Below, one piece after another: positions 22,892 through 28,117 of a DNA stretch of 28,117 nucleotides. Origin of the DNA: Bacteroidales bacterium. Lineage in GTDB: Bacteria; Bacteroidota; Bacteroidia; Bacteroidales; UBA4181. The stretch spans positions 1-28,117 of the forward strand of contig JAITTD010000095.1 in the NCBI GenBank assembly GCA_031287245.1, in the 5' to 3' direction. Every line of letters begins with the position of its first letter. The stretch's first letter is position 1. The notes beneath the pieces are model-generated. The model was not told the DNA's origin, made no database searches, and saw only the letters and a list, made by a program, of their open reading frames with translations. The translations under genes and the position numbers were made by a program.

Positions 22892-25800
22892 ATGCTAAAT
22901 TATATTTATATGAAGATGAATAATCGAATGAATCCGTGGAATACATTGAAAAAAGTGTTTTTCACATTGTGCTTTTGTATGAGCACGTTATCCCTGTTTG
23001 CGCAGGGAGGAACTGTTACCGGCACGGTGACAGATAAGACCGGCGATCCATTGCCGGGGGCAAATGTTGTCATTAAGGGAACACAAACAGGGGTGGTGAC
23101 GGATGCCAATGGTCAATTCAGCATCCATGCTGCGTCAACGGATGTGTTGCAAATTTCTTCGGTGGGTTACACCACGCAGGACATTGAGGTGGGCAACCAA
23201 ACCCGTTTCGAGGTGAACCTGAGCGAAGGCGAACAACTCGAAGAGGTGGTGGTAACGGCGCTGGGTATTTCGCGCGAGAAGAAAGCGCTGGGATATGCAG
23301 TGCAGGAAATCAAAGCCGTTGAATTGACACAGGCAGCAAGTTCCAACTTTGCTACTGCTTTGCAGGGGAAAACATCGGGCTTGAGCATCAGACCGTCAAG
23401 CGGTATGCCGGGAGCGTCTTCGCAGATTACCATTCGCGGCGCCCGTTCTTTCTCCGGCAACAACTCTCCGCTATATGTCATTGACGGTATGCCGGTGGCT
23501 TCCACTTTTGACATTTCAACAGGTGATGGCGTAAGTGGCACCGACCAGGCAAACCGTGCCATTGATTTTGACCCCAATGATATTGAAACAGTCAATATCC
23601 TGAAAGGGCAAGCAGCATCGGCATTGTATGGCATTCGTGCATCCAACGGAGTCATCGTCATTACCACCAAAAGCGGCAAAGGGCTGGCAAAGGGTAAACC
23701 CGTAGTTACCGTCAACAGCAATGTGAGTTTCGACGTCATCAGCCGCTATCCCGAACTGCAAACCAAATATGCGCAAGGTTCCGAAGGAAAATTCAATCCT
23801 GTCGGCTCCAGTTCATGGGGACCGCTGATTACCGACCTTCCCAATGACGCTACTTATGGTGGCAATACCGTGAATGCCTATACCAGTCGGGATGGCATGA
23901 AACAGGGATATTACTATGTTCCCCAAAGAGAAAACGCAGGATTAGACCCGTGGGCACAACCGAAGGTATATAATAATGTGAAAGAATATTTTAACACAGG
24001 TTTGACTTGGAACAGTTTTGTCAATGTGGCACAATCTCTGGAAAATTCTTCCTATTCCGTTTCGCTGGGAAGTTCCAATCAAACAGGTATTGTGCCGGGA
24101 ACAGGCATGGACAGATACAATGCCAAAGTGAGTGCCGAAACAAAATTATCAAAGTATTTCAGCACAGGTGTGTCCATCAGTTATGTCAATACTTCGCTTA
24201 CCAAAATGCCGTCAGCAAGTGACGGGATTATGGCGCAGGTGTATCCGGCTCCGCCAAGTTACGACCTCGCAGGGATTCCCAATTATCATGAGAATAATCT
24301 GTACAGTCCGAATAATTACAGAGGCGGCACTTTCCCCAATCCATACTGGGCAGTGGACAACACTGATTTTTCGGAAAATTCCAACCGCTTCTACGGCAAT
24401 GCCTTCATCAAGTTTGCAGCCGACCTTGCCGACAACCAGAAAATAGCCGTCAAGTACCAACCCGGCATCGATTTTTATACCACCAATTATCAGAATCTTT
24501 GGGGATATGGTATCAAAGGACCAAGCGATAACGGAGAAGTGACCAATGAAAACATTTCAAAAATGATGTTTGACTCCTGGCTGACCGTCCTTTACGACTG
24601 GAATATCAACGAGGCGTGGCAGTTCAATGCGATGCTGGGTAATGAAATTCTGCAAAACAATCAACATGATTTGTGGGCATACGGAGCAGGATTCCAGTTT
24701 CCCGGATGGAATCACATGAACAACGCCACCACAAAGGACAATGACGAAAGTTTTCTTAAAGATCGCACGGTCGGCTTCTTCGGGAGTTTGTCCTTGTCAT
24801 ACGACAATATGGTGTATTTGACCGCCACCGGACGCAATGATGTGGTATCCAATATGCCTCGCAACAACCGTTCGTTCTTCTATCCTTCCGTTTCGCTCGG
24901 ATTTATTCTGACGGAACTGGATGCTTTGAAAGACAATCCTGTGCTGAATTACGCCAAATTAAGGGCCTCTTATGCTGAAGTAGGGCAGGTGGGCGAAGGC
25001 GACAACTCATACAAAAACAATTTTTACAGCGTGCCGGCGTATGGCAGCGGATTTTATATGGTTACGCCTATGATGTATCCCATCAATGGCGCCAATGCTT
25101 ATACACCTTACTGGAGGGTATATGACACAAATTTGGTGCCTCAGAATACCAAATCGTATGAATTTGGCATTGACTTCGGTCTGCTGGATAACATCGTCAC
25201 CATGAATTATACTTTTTCGCGACAAAACGTGACCGACCAGATATTCAGCGTACCGCTTGCCGGTTCCACAGGAGCCAGCGAACTGGTAACCAATGCCGGA
25301 AGCCTCCACACCAACACCCATGAAATCACACTGGGATTAAATCCGGTGCGTACTACCCATGTCAACTGGAATTTCGCATTCAACTTCACCAAAATGAACA
25401 ACTATGTGGACGAATTGGCAGACGGTGTAGAAAGTATCATGTTGGGAGGATTTGTTACCCCACAGGTGCGTGCCAGCGCAAAGGAACAGTACCCTGTTAT
25501 CTATGGCGTGGGCTACAGGAGAGACGATTTGGGACATGTCGTTGTGGATGAAGACGGCGTCCCTATGGCAGGCGAACCAACGGTCATAGGAAACGTATCA
25601 CCCGATTTCACACTGGGTTTCAACACCACACTCAAGGTGTACAACTTCACGTTTTCGGCTGTGCTCGACTGGAAATCAGGCGGACAAATGTACAGCGGCA
25701 CCAACGGATTGCTGGGTTTTTACGGTGTCGATAAAGAAACCGAAAACCGCGGCGAAGGCTCGTTTATTGTTGACGGATACAAGGAAGACGGGACAAAAAA

Positions 25801-26113
25801 TGATATCGAAATAAAAGGCGCTAATGCGTGGCAAAATTATTTTCAGACAGTCGGTGATAATATTGACGAGTTTTCTATCTACAATAATTCTTTCGTCAAA
25901 CTGCGCGAAATAGCGCTTTCCTATCCTGTTGTGATAAAAAATCAGTTTTCGGTGACGCTGAATGTCTTTGCAAGAAATCTGTTGCTTTGGTCAAATTACC
26001 CCAATTTTGACCCCGAATCCTCACAGGGAAACACCAATATGGTGGGAGCCTTTGAACGTTTTTCACTGCCTCAGACATCCAGTTATGGAATGGGCTTAAC
26101 CGTTAAATTTTAA
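22892..26113 (+). CDS. SusC/RagA-family TonB-linked outer-membrane receptor
   Basis: These proteins form the TonB-dependent barrel that imports glycans or peptides across the outer membrane with a SusD lid. The 1073 residues contain a signal peptide (hydrophobic FFTLCFCMSTLSLFA, likely cut after FAQ) and a carboxypeptidase-regulatory-like domain (GTVTGTVTDKTGDPLPGANV, about residues 42-115). The TonB-box region EEVVVTALG, a plug with LQGKTSGLSI and PLYVIDGMPV, and a barrel ending GMGLTVKF follow. ATG codons at 22892, 22910, 22916 and 22928 are all possible starts; the later ones give a more ordinary signal peptide. Three bases separate it from susD. The ligand is unknown, and no glycoside hydrolase or peptidase lies within the window. 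Confidence 0.95.
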   Translation: MLNYIYMKMNNRMNPWNTLKKVFFTLCFCMSTLSLFAQGGTVTGTVTDKTGDPLPGANVVIKGTQTGVVTDANGQFSIHAASTDVLQISSVGYTTQDIEVGNQTRFEVNLSEGEQLEEVVVTALGISREKKALGYAVQEIKAVELTQAASSNFATALQGKTSGLSIRPSSGMPGASSQITIRGARSFSGNNSPLYVIDGMPVASTFDISTGDGVSGTDQANRAIDFDPNDIETVNILKGQAASALYGIRASNGVIVITTKSGKGLAKGKPVVTVNSNVSFDVISRYPELQTKYAQGSEGKFNPVGSSSWGPLITDLPNDATYGGNTVNAYTSRDGMKQGYYYVPQRENAGLDPWAQPKVYNNVKEYFNTGLTWNSFVNVAQSLENSSYSVSLGSSNQTGIVPGTGMDRYNAKVSAETKLSKYFSTGVSISYVNTSLTKMPSASDGIMAQVYPAPPSYDLAGIPNYHENNLYSPNNYRGGTFPNPYWAVDNTDFSENSNRFYGNAFIKFAADLADNQKIAVKYQPGIDFYTTNYQNLWGYGIKGPSDNGEVTNENISKMMFDSWLTVLYDWNINEAWQFNAMLGNEILQNNQHDLWAYGAGFQFPGWNHMNNATTKDNDESFLKDRTVGFFGSLSLSYDNMVYLTATGRNDVVSNMPRNNRSFFYPSVSLGFILTELDALKDNPVLNYAKLRASYAEVGQVGEGDNSYKNNFYSVPAYGSGFYMVTPMMYPINGANAYTPYWRVYDTNLVPQNTKSYEFGIDFGLLDNIVTMNYTFSRQNVTDQIFSVPLAGSTGASELVTNAGSLHTNTHEITLGLNPVRTTHVNWNFAFNFTKMNNYVDELADGVESIMLGGFVTPQVRASAKEQYPVIYGVGYRRDDLGHVVVDEDGVPMAGEPTVIGNVSPDFTLGFNTTLKVYNFTFSAVLDWKSGGQMYSGTNGLLGFYGVDKETENRGEGSFIVDGYKEDGTKNDIEIKGANAWQNYFQTVGDNIDEFSIYNNSFVKLREIALSYPVVIKNQFSVTLNVFARNLLLWSNYPNFDPESSQGNTNMVGAFERFSLPQTSSYGMGLTVKF

Positions 26114-26116
26114 TCC

Positions 26117-27712
26117 ATGATGAATTTAAAAATAAAAATGAAAATGAAAAGATATAACATGATCCCGACAGCAGCCATCATTGCTTTCACTATGCTGGCT
26201 TCAGGTTGTTCGGAAGACATTCTGGACGACATCAATAAGGACAAGAGTCATCCTGATGATGCTCCGGCAAAATCAGTGGTTTCCGAATTAATTACCAACA
26301 CCGCCTTTACTACGGTAGGCGGGGATTATTCACTCTATGCGTCCATATATATCGAACAGGAAGCAGGGGTGCACAATCAGATGTTCAATGCCGAAACCCG
26401 CAACGGCGAACCGGTTTCTTCCACTACCTACAATAACGTGTGGAACAGTACCTACACCAATATGAAGAACGCCAAATTAGTCATTGCCAAATGCACCGAA
26501 GAAGGCGGTTTGGATATCGGTAACGAGATTACACTGGGGGTTGCAAAACTTCTGCTGGCATACAATGCTGCGGTGCAAACCGATTTGTTCGGAGATGTGC
26601 CCTTTACCGAAGCCGGAGAAATAAATCCGAACGGCACGCCCAAGTACATGCAACCAAAAATTGACAAACAGGAAAACATATACAAGGATGTCATGAGGTT
26701 ATTAAACGAGGCGATTGTGCATTTTGACGGTTCCGATGACGGTCTTAACGGACCGTTGGGCGCTAATGATTATATCTACGGTGGTGACAAAAAATTGTGG
26801 AAAAAAGCGGCTTACGGTTTGAAAGCCCGTTACACCATGCGGTTGTTGGGCAGAAGCGCTAATCCCAATGCTGACCTGCTTGATATTATTGACTATGTGG
26901 ACATGTCATTTGCCGATGCAGACGAAGAACTGAAATTTGACCTGTACGATGGTGAAGCCACCCTTAATCCGCTGTTTGGGTTCAGTTACAGTCGCGACGG
27001 ACTTGGCGCCAGTGCAAGTTTGCTGGATAAGTTCGTCCGGTTAAACGATCCGAGAGCAAGCCAGTATTTCGCCACATGGGTTACATGGGTTGCCGGAAAG
27101 ATGATCACAGATCCCGATGAAGTTTTTACGGCGCCCAATGGCACCCCCGAACAGGGTCAGAAGTATTATGATTTTGCGCTTGTCAATTATTCGCTTACAG
27201 CGCCCACTCAGTTGCTGAGTTACCATGAAATACAATTTCTAAAAGCAGAAGCGTTGACTCGTTTAAATCGTGAATTGGAGGCAAAACCCATCCTTCAGGA
27301 GGCGCTCACAGCCGCTTTTGCCAATCAGGAAGTCGCAATTGCTTCCGCTCTGTACGAGTGGGGATTTGGAGGAGATGTGGATTTGGGCGCTGAAACAGCA
27401 GAACAATATTTCACGGATGAGGTGGAAGCACGGTTTGATACCCATCCTTTGCAGGAAATCATCATTCAAAAATACCTTGCCTTTGCCGGAGCATCAGGAG
27501 AATCAGTAGAAGCATACAATGACTACAGGCGGTTGGCATATTTGGGCGATGATTTCATAGAGTTAGCCAATCCTAAAAACGTCACTCAATTTCCACTTCG
27601 CTTTTCCTATGGCGTGGACGAAGTGACCAACAATGTTGCCGTCAAAGAAGCTTACGGAAACGGTCAATACGTTTATTCCGAACCCGTTTGGTGGGCAGGC
27701 GGAACAAGGTAA
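26117..27712 (+). CDS. SusD/RagB-like outer-membrane lipoprotein
   Basis: This is the surface substrate-binding partner of the SusC protein just upstream. The 531 residues have several possible start ATGs, a hydrophobic segment (TAAIIAFTMLAS) and a lipobox LASGC with C31 as the lipidated residue. The body looks like the SusD-like_2 branch: SVVSELITNTAFTTVGGDYS, NNVWNSTYTNMKNAKLV, QTDLFGDVPFTEA, LLSYHEIQFLKAEA and the terminal VWWAGGTR, which I recognise as common in that branch. Tetratricopeptide-like helices are implied by the family. No further gene of a utilisation locus follows before the window ends; repeats start right after the stop. Confidence 0.94.
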   Translation: MMNLKIKMKMKRYNMIPTAAIIAFTMLASGCSEDILDDINKDKSHPDDAPAKSVVSELITNTAFTTVGGDYSLYASIYIEQEAGVHNQMFNAETRNGEPVSSTTYNNVWNSTYTNMKNAKLVIAKCTEEGGLDIGNEITLGVAKLLLAYNAAVQTDLFGDVPFTEAGEINPNGTPKYMQPKIDKQENIYKDVMRLLNEAIVHFDGSDDGLNGPLGANDYIYGGDKKLWKKAAYGLKARYTMRLLGRSANPNADLLDIIDYVDMSFADADEELKFDLYDGEATLNPLFGFSYSRDGLGASASLLDKFVRLNDPRASQYFATWVTWVAGKMITDPDEVFTAPNGTPEQGQKYYDFALVNYSLTAPTQLLSYHEIQFLKAEALTRLNRELEAKPILQEALTAAFANQEVAIASALYEWGFGGDVDLGAETAEQYFTDEVEARFDTHPLQEIIIQKYLAFAGASGESVEAYNDYRRLAYLGDDFIELANPKNVTQFPLRFSYGVDEVTNNVAVKEAYGNGQYVYSEPVWWAGGTR

Positions 27713-27751
27713 TTACGAGTAAACGGAGAAACGAGGGAACGGAGGAACGGA

Positions 27752-27908
27752 GGATACACGACTACAGCCAAGTCCCGCAGGGACGACACAGAAAGACAAC
27801 AAAGTGCCGTCCCTGCGGGACTACGGCGCAGAGGGTTCTCTGTTTTGTCTTGTCCGTAGATTAAAATCTACGGTTAATAAAGTGTAGTCCCTGCGGGACT
27901 GCGGGACG
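27752..27908 (+). repeat. Dispersed multi-hairpin element, copy B
   Basis: The same order is seen as in copy A from GACTACAGCCAAGTCCCGCA onward. AGTCCCGCAGGGACG at 27771-27785 has its 15-nt complement at 27808-27822. GGCGCAGAGGGTTCTCTG and the CCGTAGATT/AATCTACGG hairpin follow, with a second TCCCTGCGGGACT block at 27888-27900. The first module of copy A (TTTTGTCCC to the CCGTATGCT hairpin) is absent. Confidence 0.85.
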
Positions 27909-27956
27909 CATACAAACCCTTATTTTTAATTAAAGTTCCCTTAGTAGAATTTGCAG

Positions 27957-28117
27957 TGTTTTGTCCCGCAGGGACAGCCCTTTATTAACCGTACGGTGAT
28001 GAGGATACACGACTACAGCCAAGTCCCGCAGGGACGACACAGAAAGACGACAAAGTGCCGTCCCTGCGGGACTACGGCGCAGAGGGTGTTCTCTGTCCTG
28101 TCCGTAGATTAAAATCT
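27957..28117 (+). repeat. Dispersed multi-hairpin element, copy C (runs off the window)
   Basis: This copy matches copy A from its first bases TTTTGTCCCGCAGGGACAGC to the window end. At the site of the first hairpin only CCGTACGG (27989-27996) remains: the 12 central bases present in copy A at 1905-1924 are missing. From GGATACACGACTACAG on it is closer to copy B. It continues beyond the last base. Confidence 0.85.

Larger units (their letters stand above)
27713..28117. other. Repeat-filled region after susD
   Basis: No gene is supported up to the window end. A purine-rich start (runs of ACGGAGAAACG and GGAACGG) resembles the bases just after element copy A near 2089-2120. It is followed by element copies B and C, with about 48 bp of unrelated AT-rich sequence between them. 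Confidence 0.6.

Noticed and set aside
22416..22898. 160-codon plus-strand frame between pyrH and susC
   Set aside because: It translates the AC tract as a His-Thr run and the palindromes as repeated residues, overlaps the susC start and shows no domain. It could still be a short leader peptide, but there is no positive support.
1875..28117. Composite transposon bounded by the repeat copies
   Set aside because: The enclosed 25 kb is mainly core housekeeping genes, no transposase is present, and no target-site duplication could be recognised.

Overview
The window comes from a chromosome of a Bacteroidota bacterium, most likely order Bacteroidales. Four things point there: a SusC/SusD outer-membrane pair, membrane-anchored AraC-type regulators, a CMP-KDO synthetase for a Gram-negative envelope, and repeated matches to the Bacteroidota -7 promoter box TAnnTTTG upstream of most transcription units. 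I cannot name a genus from the sequence alone.

Layout. Positions 1-3356 (+) hold the possible tail of a cut-off gene and two paralogous membrane/AraC regulators, separated by repeat-rich DNA. Positions 3375-8697 (-) form a lipid and envelope block: pssA and acpH (PS synthase, ACP phosphodiesterase), then a separate unit of acyltransferase, ketoacyl-ACP synthase, ACP and dapF. Positions 9059-13200 (-) are the str ribosomal operon rpsL-rpsG-fusA-rpsJ, which runs directly into kdsB rather than into the S10 genes. Positions 13475-16263 (+) carry cheD, purD and a polytopic membrane protein. They converge on metA-tsaE (16260-17574, -), which is divergent from carA (17725-18801, +). A minus-strand pair follows, a gamma-carbonic-anhydrase-like protein and a YARHG/DUF3160 lipoprotein (18978-21486), divergent from pyrH (21583-22299, +). 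The window ends with susC-susD (22892-27712, +) and more repeat DNA.

Most genes are housekeeping: translation, purines and pyrimidines, methionine, peptidoglycan precursors, phospholipids and LPS. The unusual material lies between genes. A candidate leader of about 520 nt before susC holds an (AC)13 tract and five 17-bp palindromes spaced exactly 22 bp apart. Two arrays of a TTGTGATTC motif with 10-11 bp period flank the pssA-acpH unit. A multi-hairpin dispersed element of about 200 bp occurs three times, once near the left end and twice at the right end. Upstream of the first regulator, a 13-14 nt motif occurs twice directly (30 bp apart) and once inverted. No CRISPR array, prophage, transposase, tRNA or rRNA was seen.
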